Of a DNA stretch of 64,000 nt, positions 52,245-61,150 are shown piece by piece. Each line of letters opens with the position of its first letter. Position 1 is the first letter of the stretch. Source of the stretch: Okeania sp. SIO2B3. Its GTDB lineage: Bacteria > Cyanobacteriota > Cyanobacteriia > Cyanobacteriales > Microcoleaceae. The stretch is from positions 1 to 64,000 of the forward strand of contig NZ_JAAHGH010000030.1 in NCBI RefSeq assembly GCF_010672525.1. Direction: 5' to 3'. Made by a program: the position numbers and the translations under genes. The notes beneath the pieces were generated by a model. That model had not been told where the DNA came from. It did no database searches and saw only the letters and a list, made by a program, of their open reading frames with translations.

Positions 52245-52980
52245 GGCATTGCTAAGTTTTTATTTACCGAATAATTAAGGTTTATATCAGAAGGAAGAAG
52301 GAAGAAGGAAAGATATTGCCTTGTCTGAGTTTTACAGTGGTTTTCATTTAGGTAGACCACAGTAGGGGCGTTTTGCTACCGCATAACTCCGTTAACGCCT
52401 CTACTTTATAGGAGATATCTCTTAAACTAAAAAGATAAATTCAGACATAAAAACTCCTATTAAAGCCATTCATTCTAACTCCTGACTCCTAAGAAATATT
52501 CTAGCTATTCGTAACAAATATTTATCAATTTAGTATAAATTTTTGATATGTCTTCAACTTTCCTTCCACTACTATAAATCTTCTTACTTTAAAGAAGAAA
52601 TAAAGACAAAAAATTCTATTCCCTAATCCCATGCATTTTCAAGAGAGATAAAAAGATAATTTTTAATTATTAATTACAGCATATTCCGCGGTCTATGTGG
52701 TATGGCCAACGGGGTAAATATTTTTTTGTTTGTTTCCTATTCTGCCTCCCCATCTTTCCTGCTACCTATTCCCTAAAACCATAAACATAAGTACTTCGTG
52801 TCTGTAGAAAAATGCTGTATTAATTTTTCAACCTACTGAAACTTTTTTCGATTACCAATAAAAAAAGTGTTTCCAGCAAGTATTTTAATTTATGAAAAGC
52901 AAAAAAAAGAATTATTTTGAGAAACAAAGTGATTTGGTATAAAGCATCCTTAACAAATTCCATAAATAAATTTAGTGGGT
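52245..52980. repeat. Intergenic region with a partial R3
   Basis: After the B2 start comes a gaaggaagaaggaagaa run (about 52290-52310), then a partial R3 at about 52400-52540 (ggagatatctcttaaactaa, ttaaagccattcattctaac, taacaaatatttatcaattt). From 52541 to 52980 the DNA is AT-rich with nothing recognised. Confidence 0.45.
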
Positions 52981-54201
52981 TTACCTTTTGCTTAATTGAG
53001 TAGTATATCGTTCACACAAATAATTTGTCATTATTTCTCCTACAAATTTATGACCTTCTATATTCCAATGACCTCCACAAGGAACCGCATTATCAAAACC
53101 ATGCAAACATTTACCCGTTTTTTTTGCTTCATCCCAATAGGTCCTTCTAAAAGTATAAACTGGTATATTTTCCTGTTTACCAAACTTTTTTAATCGGATA
53201 TCTGGATAGAATAAATTTGGTACATTCAAAGATTTTCTAAATCCATCACGCTTTTGAATATCCGGTAAAACTTGATAAGAATCACTGGTTGTTATTACCA
53301 TAAAATCTGCCCCTTGATCATATACTTCATCCCTCATTAGTTTGATTAAACCTTCAGTGACTTTCCAGGTTTCTTCCCAATCTGAATTTGGTTGTGGTTC
53401 TTTGTAAAAAGCTAGATTAATGTCACTATAATCTTTTTCAAACTGACGGCGTTTAGCATCAATATCTACCTTTCTAATTAGTTGTAAAATCCGAGAATTT
53501 TGCACAGACCAAAATGGTAAAAAATCTACTAGAGAAAAATTATAACGGTCTCTATCCCAAAATTTTAAATCGCGGAATGACATATCTTCAACAAGTTGAC
53601 CATCTTGGTAAACAAAATAAGGTCTGAGATGATCGTGTTCTAAAGCGCGATAATTATTACGGAGGTCATTACCAGCATAAAAAGCTAATATTACTAAATC
53701 TGGTGAATAATCCCAAACATGATGCCTTAAAGTCATCAATTCTTGAGCTGTTCCATAACCCTGTACGCCAAAATTCATTACCTCAACTTTCCGGTCTTTC
53801 AAGACAGGACATTGTTGTAATTTTTGCTCCATAATTGCACCATAACTATCCTCCAATTTGACATGAATTGCTTCTGTAAAAGAATCTCCTAATAAAGCAA
53901 TTCTTAATCCATTTTTAGGTTGAGTTTTACTACGTTCATAATCACGAAATCCTCCACTATTCATTTTCAGCTCAGAAGGTATGCCTTCTCCTGTCCAAAA
54001 TGATGTTTGATTCGGATTTCCTGCCCAACCTCTATTCGGATCTTTTGCTGTATATAAAAGTTCTTGATTAGATTCTTCTCTTGGTGGTGGAGGTGTTTCT
54101 ATTTTTGCTATTCTTAAACCTATTTCTGCCACTGTTACAGCAAATATTAATGTGCTGACTGTTAATCCTAAATTGATGGCTAAATTCTTAAATTTTTTCA
54201 T
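52981..54201 (-). CDS. SGNH-hydrolase-like membrane protein, subfamily A (A2)
   Basis: The protein is 406 aa. The anchor is at about 8-30 (INLGLTVSTLIFAVTVAEIG). Blocks: IALLGDSFTEA, MNFGVQGYGTAQEL, LAFYAGNDLRNN, PCGGHWNIEGHKFVGEI. As in A1, the Asp before the block V His is absent. The frame reaches 54252, but the ATG at 54201 (MKKFKNLAINLG) aligns with A1 (MKKRQNLAVNIG) and is chosen. The central region is almost identical to A1 at DNA level, but the C-terminal half is only moderately similar. Confidence 0.75.
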   Translation of the reverse strand: MKKFKNLAINLGLTVSTLIFAVTVAEIGLRIAKIETPPPPREESNQELLYTAKDPNRGWAGNPNQTSFWTGEGIPSELKMNSGGFRDYERSKTQPKNGLRIALLGDSFTEAIHVKLEDSYGAIMEQKLQQCPVLKDRKVEVMNFGVQGYGTAQELMTLRHHVWDYSPDLVILAFYAGNDLRNNYRALEHDHLRPYFVYQDGQLVEDMSFRDLKFWDRDRYNFSLVDFLPFWSVQNSRILQLIRKVDIDAKRRQFEKDYSDINLAFYKEPQPNSDWEETWKVTEGLIKLMRDEVYDQGADFMVITTSDSYQVLPDIQKRDGFRKSLNVPNLFYPDIRLKKFGKQENIPVYTFRRTYWDEAKKTGKCLHGFDNAVPCGGHWNIEGHKFVGEIMTNYLCERYTTQLSKR

Positions 54202-54252
54202 TATATAAAGGTTAGTTGAGCAAGAAATTATTCTTAGTTTTAGTATTGACAA

Positions 54253-55381
54253 TAAGTTAAGTTAAAAACTAAGTTACATATAGTACCTGAAAGTATCAAC
54301 AATTGGGGTAATTTTCTAATTTCTGGAGATACAGTAGAGAAACTTTTTTCAGTCATATCAAATTCTAATAATTACAGGACTTACGCATAAGGTACGAAAA
54401 ACTAGGATTTGAGATTGCGACCCATAGGGAAGCAATGACGAAAATACGTTGTAGGTGCGTAACGTCCTAAATTAGTTATTGTAGGTCATTGCGACTAGAA
54501 CGGAGTGGAACGAAGCAATCTTGAAAATCCCTGAGATTGCCTCCTATCCTCGCAATGACCACTTTTTAGCCGGATTATATCTACATATATATAGAAGCCA
54601 TTTGGTATCTTCGCCCGCGTAAAAATTTTTGAGTTACAAGTTGGGAGTGGAATAGAGGCAATACAGGAAAAAGATTTAGGACTTACGCAAAGGCGCTACA
54701 TATAGTAGATAAAAACTATAGTACTATGGTATATATAGTGTTTTTGTTGGAAAAATGCGTAAGTTCTGAGATAGAAAAATGCTCCCTTACTCCCCTACTT
54801 TTAAGATTAGAATCAGATTTTTCCCATCATTAAATCTTTCCATCTATCTCTCCTAGGTTGGAAAACCACAATTTTTTTCATTTTATTAAGCTCCTGAAAA
54901 AAATCGGCGACTCAAAGGATTTTCGGTTCCACCCTCACAATTTTTGTGATATGATAAATGTTATTGGGTGTTGTTCGCCCCCTACACATGACTTTTTATT
55001 CAACTAAATTTCCTGACTGAGACACAATTAAATATTCAGGCATTTTTCCCAGGATAAATACTAGAAATATCGTCATTTTGTGAAGCTTGAAGACATATCT
55101 GTTTTTCCCATCATCAAATCTTTCCATCTATCTCTCCTAGGGTGGAAAACCACAATTTTTTTCATTTTATTAAGCTCCTAAAAAAACGGCGGCTCAAAGG
55201 ATTTTCGGTTCCACCCTCACAATTTTTGTGATATGATAAATGTTATTGGGGGTTGCTCGCCCCTACGCATGACTTTTTATTCAACTAAAAATAGTATATT
55301 TGTCTGAGCGATCGCGACTTTTGTACAAAAGTCGTCATTGCGACAATAGGAAGCAATCTCGCACAACCCCTGAGATTACTT
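54253..55381. repeat. Intergenic region with MITE-D and a 190-bp direct repeat
   Basis: MITE-D lies at 54678-54767 (ends aggacttacgca / tgcgtaagttct). Another MITE-D-like left end is at 54375. A block of about 190 bp at 54813-55003 (cccatcattaaatctttcca, ggaaaaccacaatttttttc, attttcggttccaccctcac, aatttttgtgatatgataaa) is repeated almost unchanged at 55100-55287. Each copy holds the palindrome tcacaatttttgtga. No coding region was seen. Confidence 0.6.
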
Positions 55382-56903
55382 ATACCATTTCTTTTTGACA
55401 TCCTCCCCGGCTGTTAGGCACGGGGATTCCTACCGAGCCGTAACTCCTCGGCGGGTTGACGTCTCACAGGCTGCTGCACCCACCCCTTTTGCTCCCCTCC
55501 CGGGAGGGGATGGGGGTGGGTTACACTTGCCTCCACGTCCGTTTCTTGCTCCGCGTTCCCTTGCGCCTTTCGGCGGCGCGGGTTCGGTGCGCTTTTTTGT
55601 CTCGGACTGCCCGCCCGCGACTAATATATTTATTGCTGCATTCTCGTCTAAGAACATGTTTTGCACCGCAGTTGAGACACTCCCATTCTCGCACCTTCAG
55701 GTCTAACTTTCCACCTTTGAATCCACAGCTAGAGCAAGTTTGAGATGTGGGTTCAAGGGCGATTAATTACTCTAAAATCACGACCATATTTTTCTGCTTT
55801 CCCTTCTAAGAATGTCCGTATGGGTTCTCCAACCTAAATCAGAAATTGCTCTGGATAATTTACGGTTTTTCACCATACCAGAAACGTTGTTATACTTCTA
55901 AAACAACTGTTTGGTTTTCACGAATTATTTCAGTAGATAATTTATGTAGAAAATCTGTTCTTGTATCTTTCAGTTTGCCATTGAATTTAGCTACTCTAAT
56001 CCTGGCTTTTTCATACCTCTTAGAGCCTTTAGTTTTATGAGATAATGACTTACTTAACTTTCTTAACTTCTTAATTCGTTTCTTTAGTGGCTTAGGATCA
56101 TCAACCTTTGTACCGTCACTAAATGTAGCAAAGGTTTTAATACCTAAATCTATACCTACTGAGTTATCAGTTTTAGGTAAAATTTCTGGTTGTATTTCTA
56201 CTACAAAACTCAAGAAATATCTATGAGCTGAATCTTTAATTACTGTTACTGATGATGGAGGAGCAGGTAACTCTCTTGACCATACTATTTTCAGCTTTCC
56301 AATCTTAGCTAAATAAACTTTGTGTTGACCAACTTTAAATCCTCACGAGTGTAAACCTCGCAGTTTGCTTTGACTTTCTACTTTTAAATTTAGGAGGTTT
56401 AATAGGTCTACCTTTTCTTTGACCTTTAGTCGATCTAAAAAAGTTTTGATAAGCCTGGTTTAAATCATTCAATGATTGCTGCAATGGTATAGCAGAAACC
56501 TCTGATAACCACTCTCTATTTTCAGTTTTTTTAGCAGATGTGATCAACTGTTTTTCTAGTTCAGAATTAGTGGGTTTATTTTCTTCTAGTTTATACTTTT
56601 CTTGGCAGGAAGCTAGACTATCATTCCAAACCACACTGACACAACCAAATAGCTTGGCTAATTGGTGTTTTTGCCCCGTTGTTGGATAAATACGATACCT
56701 AAATCTAGCTTTCATAATTCCTATCTGAACTAGCACTATGATAACATATTTATTAAAAAAAACAACCAAAAAGTCGCCCGCTTATGGGCGAGGCTTTAAA
56801 CCCAATTTTTTGGTAACAATGCGCTTAATAATTGTTGCTCAGACCTTATTACACTAACTATTCTCATCTTTATATTAAGTGCAACTTCATGGAGAAATGG
56901 TAT
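55382..56903. mobile_element. R5 element split by an IS200/IS605-type insertion
   Basis: R5 begins ATACCATTTCT at 55382-55392 and resumes at about 56812 (ggtaacaatgcgcttaataa, ttgctcagacctta, ttctcatctttatattaagt, ggagaaatggtat), exactly as the reverse complement of the intact R5 at 50005. The inserted DNA is about 55393-56811. Its left end here (ttttgacatcctccccggct...cacggggattccta) is the tnpB 3' end side; the other end has the hairpin tcgcccgcttatgggcga at about 56773-56790. Confidence 0.7.
55430..56715 (-). pseudogene. tnpB, IS200/IS605 family, frameshifted
   Basis: The N-terminal part (56335-56715) starts MKARFRYRIYPTTGQKHQLA and runs through PLQQSLNDLNQAYQNFFRST. The next part (55890-56334) carries the RuvC-I motif DNSVGIDLGIKTFATFSDGT and the bridge-helix-like KKRIKKLRKLSKSLSHKTKG. 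After a shift near 55890 the frame decays: NRKLSRAISDLGWRTH, NPHLKLALAVDSKVE with stops, then VQNMFLDENAAINI, which keeps the last acidic motif (DENAAIN). At least three lesions. The ribosome-binding and hairpin end sequences are still recognisable. Confidence 0.75.
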
Positions 56904-57127
56904 TACTTTCACTCCGTTCCAGTTGCAATGACCTAAAATAACTAATCATCCGTAGAAGATGTCTCTTGATTTTTCTGTCCAACTCTTGCCCAAAATACTA
57001 ACTTTTTTGTAGCTCTAGAGACCGAAAACCTTGCACTATTTTCCACATAAAAAGGCTAAAGTCTTTATAGGTCAATACTTTGAGAGTTAATTAGCTGTTT
57101 ACTATTCCCCACACTCCCCATACTCCC

Positions 57128-58330
57128 CTATAACCCCTGACATAACTTTTCAGCAATAATTTCACCTGCCAACTTATGTCCTATAGCATTCCAATGTCCC
57201 GTACACATTGTCGTATTTTTAAACCCATGAAAACAAACAGGATTTTCCCGAACATAATTATCAAAAGGTTCCACTAAATCAATCACAGAAAAATTATGAG
57301 TTTCTCCTAAACTTTTCAGTCTTTTTATTGGATATGACCAGTCTTTAATATTCATAATTTTCATATATCCTTCTCGCCATTCTTGATTTGGATGAACTTG
57401 CATCGGAGTCATCACTGTAGCTATTCTAAATTCTGCACCTTTTTCTTGTACTTCTTTTGCCATAGTTCCGATTAGTTCATCAGTAATTTTCCAAGCTTCT
57501 TGCCAAGCAGAATTTGGCGGTTCTCTAAAATTATTTGCTTGTAAATTTTCAAAGTGTCTAGCAGCATTTCTCTTCTTTTGGTCTGCCTCTACTTTTTTGA
57601 TAATTTGTAAAATTCTGACATTATTTACTAGCCAAGTTGGTAATTTATCGACTGTAGTAATCATGTAGCGGTTTGCTTGACTAATAGTTAGCTGTCTAAA
57701 AGATAAATCTAATTCTAACTTCCCATTTTCATAAACAAAAAAAGGTCGATAATGATTATTTTCTAACTTTCGAGAATTATCTGTAACATCATTGCCAATA
57801 AAAAAAGCTAAAAGCACAATATCAGGCTGAAAATCCCAGACTTTTTCTCGGAGAGTTAATAATTGTTGGGCTGTACCATAACCATCCACTCCAAAATTAA
57901 TTACCTCTACTTTTTGACTTTTTAAATCGGTACATTTTCCCAATTCTTTCTCCATGACTGCTACAAAAGTTTGCTGATAAGAAACCTGCACTGCTGAAGT
58001 AAAAGAATCTCCAAGTACAGCAATTCTTAGAGTATTTTCTGGTTTTGCCTTAGTAATTTCCGGTCCTCTAAGACCATGACTATTAAACTCTAAATAAGCC
58101 TTCCCTTCACTCGTCCACCAACCAGAAACATTTCCTCTATATTCCCAACCTCTAACAGGATGAGGAATAGTATGAAACGTAGGATAAAATTCTGCGTGGG
58201 TACTTTCAGGCATTTTTTTTAAACCCTCCAAACCAGCAATTCTTGCTCCTACTTCAGCGATCGCTACCCCAACAAATAAACTGGCGAAAATCATACCTAA
58301 ATTTACCGCCAAAGTTTTTAGTTTAATCAT
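57128..58330 (-). CDS. SGNH-hydrolase-like membrane protein, subfamily A (A3), SxtL-like position
   Basis: The protein is 400 aa. The anchor is at about 6-28 (LAVNLGMIFASLFVGVAIAE). Blocks: IAVLGDSFTSA, INFGVDGYGTAQQL, LAFFIGNDVTDN, MCTGHWNAIGHKLAGEI. The block V Asp is again missing (C-T-G-H). It is the most divergent A member. Upstream on the same strand, beyond a minisatellite, are sxtK-like and sxtJ-like genes, so this gene holds the place that sxtL (GDSL lipase) has in saxitoxin clusters. The three may form one transcript. There is no sign of toxin genes. An acyl-transfer or deacylation role is inferred. Confidence 0.75.
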   Translation of the reverse strand: MIKLKTLAVNLGMIFASLFVGVAIAEVGARIAGLEGLKKMPESTHAEFYPTFHTIPHPVRGWEYRGNVSGWWTSEGKAYLEFNSHGLRGPEITKAKPENTLRIAVLGDSFTSAVQVSYQQTFVAVMEKELGKCTDLKSQKVEVINFGVDGYGTAQQLLTLREKVWDFQPDIVLLAFFIGNDVTDNSRKLENNHYRPFFVYENGKLELDLSFRQLTISQANRYMITTVDKLPTWLVNNVRILQIIKKVEADQKKRNAARHFENLQANNFREPPNSAWQEAWKITDELIGTMAKEVQEKGAEFRIATVMTPMQVHPNQEWREGYMKIMNIKDWSYPIKRLKSLGETHNFSVIDLVEPFDNYVRENPVCFHGFKNTTMCTGHWNAIGHKLAGEIIAEKLCQGL

Positions 58331-58429
58331 CCTCTCAGCTATAATTTTTTTGTATTTTGATCGTGTAGATTGGGTTGAGGAAAATTAGCGGAGTTTATCC
58401 GCAGGATAAACCCAACTTTTCAGTTAACA

Positions 58430-59572
58430 GTTATCAGTTAACAGTTATCAGTACCTCTAGCTGAAATCTTCTGCTGGAAATGCTGATAGCTGAATGCTTA
58501 CCTGAAAAACATATTTTTTATCCTCTCAAAAGCAGAGAGTATTTACCCAAAATTTTCGGTAATTTCAGTTATCACTACCTCTAGCTAAAACCTTCTGCTA
58601 GAAATGGAAATATAGAATATTCTCTTTTTTTTATCCCCTCAAAAGCAGAGACTATTTACCCAAAATTTTCCGTAACTTCAGTTATCAGTACCTCTAGCTA
58701 AAACCTTCTGCTAAAAATGGAAATTCAGTTATCAGTACCTCTAGCTAAAATCTTCTGCTAGAAATGGAAATATAGAATATTCTCTTTTTTTTATCCTCTC
58801 AAAAGCAGAGAGTATTTACCCAAAATTTTCGGTAATTTCAGTTATCACTACCTCTAGCTAAAATCTTCTGCTAGAAATGGAAATATAGAATATTCTCTTT
58901 TTTTTATCCCCTCAAAAGCAGAGACTATTTACCCAAAATTTTCCGTAACTTCAGTCATCAGTACCTTTAGCTAAAACCTTCTGCTAAAAATGGAAATTCA
59001 GTTATCAGTACCTCTAGCTAAAACCTTCTACTAGAAATGAAAATATAGAATATTCTCTTTTTTTCTCCTCTCAAAAGCAGAGACTATTTACCCAAAATTT
59101 TCCGTAACTTCAGTCATCAGTACCTTTAGCTAAAACCTTCTGCTAGAAATGGAAATAAAGCAGAGACTATTTACCCAAAATTTTCCGTAACTTCAGTCAT
59201 CAGTACCTTTAGATAAAACCTTCTGCTAGAAATGGAAATATAGAATATTCTCTTTTTTTCTCCCCTCAAAAGCAGAGACTATTTACCCAAAATTTTCCGT
59301 AACTTCAGTCATCAGTACCTCTAGCTAAAACCTTCTGCTAAAAATGGAAATTCAGTTATCAGTACCTCTAGCTAAAACCTTCTGCTAGAAATGGAAATAT
59401 AGAATATTCTCTTTTTTTCTCCTCTCAAAAGCAGAAGCTATTTACCCAAAATTTTCCGTAACTTCAGTTATCAGTACCTTGAGCTAAAACCTTCTACTAG
59501 AAAGATAGAATATTCTCTTTTTTTTATCCCCTCAAAAGCAGAAGCTATTTACCCAAAATTTTCCGTCAAGGA
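58430..59572. repeat. Minisatellite with 112-bp and 46-bp units
   Basis: The phrase tttacccaaaattttc occurs nine times, starting at 58542, 58655, 58815, 58928, 59087, 59170, 59282, 59441 and 59548, giving spacings of 113, 160, 113, 159, 83, 112, 159 and 107. A long unit (about 112 bp) alternates with long plus short (about 160 bp). The unit holds tcagttatcagtacctctag, ctaaaaccttctgctagaaa and tatagaatattctcttttt. tctagc...gctaga inside each unit can form a stem with an 11-nt loop. It lies between the sxtK-like gene and A3. Confidence 0.9.
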
Positions 59573-59635
59573 AGAAATAGGTAAAGTTCAAAAAAAAAAC
59601 TTTTTCCTTTCTTCTTTACTGCCAGCATAGCCAGA

Positions 59636-59800
59636 TTAAAACAAAGTATAAATAAACGGAGCAATTACAGAAGACTGACTCAGAACAATCAAAGCTCCTA
59701 ACAAAACTAAAGTAATAATCAAAGGCAATAACCAATACTTTTTCCTCTCTCCCATAAAACCCCAAAGGTCTTTGAGAAAGTCTAATATTCCTTCAAACAT
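59636..59800 (-). CDS. sxtK: DUF5989 small membrane protein, SxtK-like
   Basis: A 54-aa protein too short for most gene calls. It starts MFEGILDFLKDLWGFMGERK, has one membrane helix (KYWLLPLIITLVLLGALIVL) and ends SQSSVIAPFIYTLF. This is the plan of DUF5989/SxtK proteins: an amphipathic start, GERKKYWL, one helix, and the S-S-x-I-APFIYTLF end. The ATG follows directly on the stop codon of the sxtJ-like gene (TAAATG), so translation is probably coupled. SxtJ and SxtK often accompany carbamoyltransferase genes; their role is unknown. The symbol reflects resemblance only. Confidence 0.85.
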   Translation of the reverse strand: MFEGILDFLKDLWGFMGERKKYWLLPLIITLVLLGALIVLSQSSVIAPFIYTLF

Positions 59801-60214
59801 TTAAAAAGGTCGCTCCATACTTTCTCTAGTTTTTAATTGACTCATCACCCGATAAGTTGAAGTTTCAGTATTCAATTGTCGCTCCATAGGGTCTTTTTTA
59901 AACATTCGCATAATCAAACCCATTGGCATAACTACAAGATAAAACACTAACCCCATCCACAGAGGAGTCATTATTTTACTCAGGAAAATTCCTACCCGCA
60001 TCCAAAACTTATAAACAGGTCCCAAAGTAGGGGGTGAAACAATTGCCAATACCAATAGAGGAGTAGCAATTATCCAAGGCCATGCAGGAGGAGGCCAATG
60101 TCTGTGGAGTAACGGTAGTAATAGACCGAATAAACCACCAAAAACACCACCCACTATTAGACCAAACTCCCTGAGACCCTTCTTATCAATTTTCGGTATC
60201 TCGCGATCGCTCAT
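59801..60214 (-). CDS. sxtJ: SxtJ family membrane protein
   Basis: A 137-aa protein with three to four hydrophobic segments: LREFGLIVGGVFGGLFGLLL, WPWIIATPLLVLAIVSPPTL and PLWMGLVFYLVVMPMGLIMR. The phrase GPVYKFWMRVGIFLSKIMTP and the end FKKDPMERQ are typical of SxtJ. It is the first gene of an apparent J-K-SGNH operon on the minus strand. In saxitoxin clusters sxtI (O-carbamoyltransferase) comes directly before; here about 0.8 kb of gene-poor DNA and an insertion sequence lie upstream instead. The family's biochemical job is not known. Confidence 0.85.
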   Translation of the reverse strand: MSDREIPKIDKKGLREFGLIVGGVFGGLFGLLLPLLHRHWPPPAWPWIIATPLLVLAIVSPPTLGPVYKFWMRVGIFLSKIMTPLWMGLVFYLVVMPMGLIMRMFKKDPMERQLNTETSTYRVMSQLKTRESMERPF

Positions 60215-61080
60215 TAGTTATCCATAAATCAATATTTTATTAACTTTTAACTCGTAGCAGAAAAGTTATGAAAAGTCAATGTAAGTTGGGTAGAACGGTA
60301 GTGATTCCCAGCAAATATTTGTCAATGTTGGGTATTCTCCCTTGGAGATGCTCGGCCAACTGGCCATTCCTCAACCCTCTCTACAGAAACTAATCGGCCT
60401 TATGCTTATTCTTTCCGCATACCACAAAATTGTCAATTTATCAAACTGCCGAAAAGTTAGGAGAGAAAAATTTGTCATTCTTGTTGAAGAACTTAAGACT
60501 ATTTTCCTTTGAAAAAAACGAAATAATCGGTATTTCAAGCTTCAAAATTCTCTTAAGCAATACTTACCCTTGGATTATTCTACGATTTATAGTATCACAC
60601 AACCGAGCAAAAGAGCTAAAAATATTGAAAACTCGTTAGCTGAATCAGACAAATTTTCTGCTGTTTTGTCAGGGTTTGATGACAAAATTAAAAATTTTCA
60701 AACTAAGAGACTAAAAAATATAAGTAAAGCTTAAGATAATAAATCATTTTGAGATATAGAAGTTTTTGAAGCGTTGGCGGAGTAAGTGCGGCAGCTATAT
60801 CGCTTTATGGGAATGAAAGATATTAGTAGGAGCGATCGCTCATCCCTCTGCTGCACTGAATTGTGAGACTGGATCAAGGCAGATAAAATTGCCGACAAAC
60901 CCTTGACCTCAATATCACCGAGAGTCATTTTTGCTTGCCAGATGTGGTAATGGGTTTGCTGGTTGAGCCAAATTTCGGTAAATATACCAAAAGCCTTAAA
61001 AAATTGTCACCCTGTAAGCTTTTTGAGCATTCTAGACTCAAACAGACGCACTTTTTTTCACCCTAAGATGGAAATAAACT
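60215..61080. other. Gene-poor region upstream of sxtJ
   Basis: There is no convincing gene. A minus-strand frame from about 61000 to 60731 reads IWLNQQTHYHIWQAKMTLGD and IEVKGLSAILSALIQSHNSV before becoming repeat-like. It looks like a short conserved segment without a good start, perhaps the remains of a gene cut by the insertion at 61.1 kb. A plus-strand frame at 60430-60639 (IYQTAEKLGEKNLSFLLKNL) looks like part of a transposase or resolvase tail but cannot be placed. Confidence 0.3.
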
Positions 61081-61150
61081 ATGCGTAGATTTTTGATGTC
61101 TCCAGGGGTTAAAACACCCTGGATTCTAAGCGGATGTGCTGATACGGGCG
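61080..61150 (-). ncRNA. Candidate TnpB guide-RNA scaffold / element end
   Basis: Directly downstream of tnpB lies a stem ccaggg (61102-61107) / ccctgg (61117-61122) with loop gttaaaaca. In the IS200/IS605 family the tnpB 3' end and the following end sequence are transcribed as the omega RNA that guides TnpB. Position and hairpin fit; the sequence itself was not matched to a known family. Confidence 0.3.

Noticed and set aside
55395-55743. Plus-strand frames across the IS right end
   Set aside because: They run through the end structure and decayed 3' part of tnpB on the other strand and have repeat-type composition.
58430-59572. Possible CRISPR array in the minisatellite
   Set aside because: The units are contiguous 112-bp and 46-bp tandem copies without unique spacers of even length, and no cas gene is near.
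57128-60214. A saxitoxin biosynthesis cluster
   Set aside because: Only J, K and an SGNH gene match. No sxtA-type polyketide enzyme, amidinotransferase, dioxygenase or carbamoyltransferase is visible in the window.
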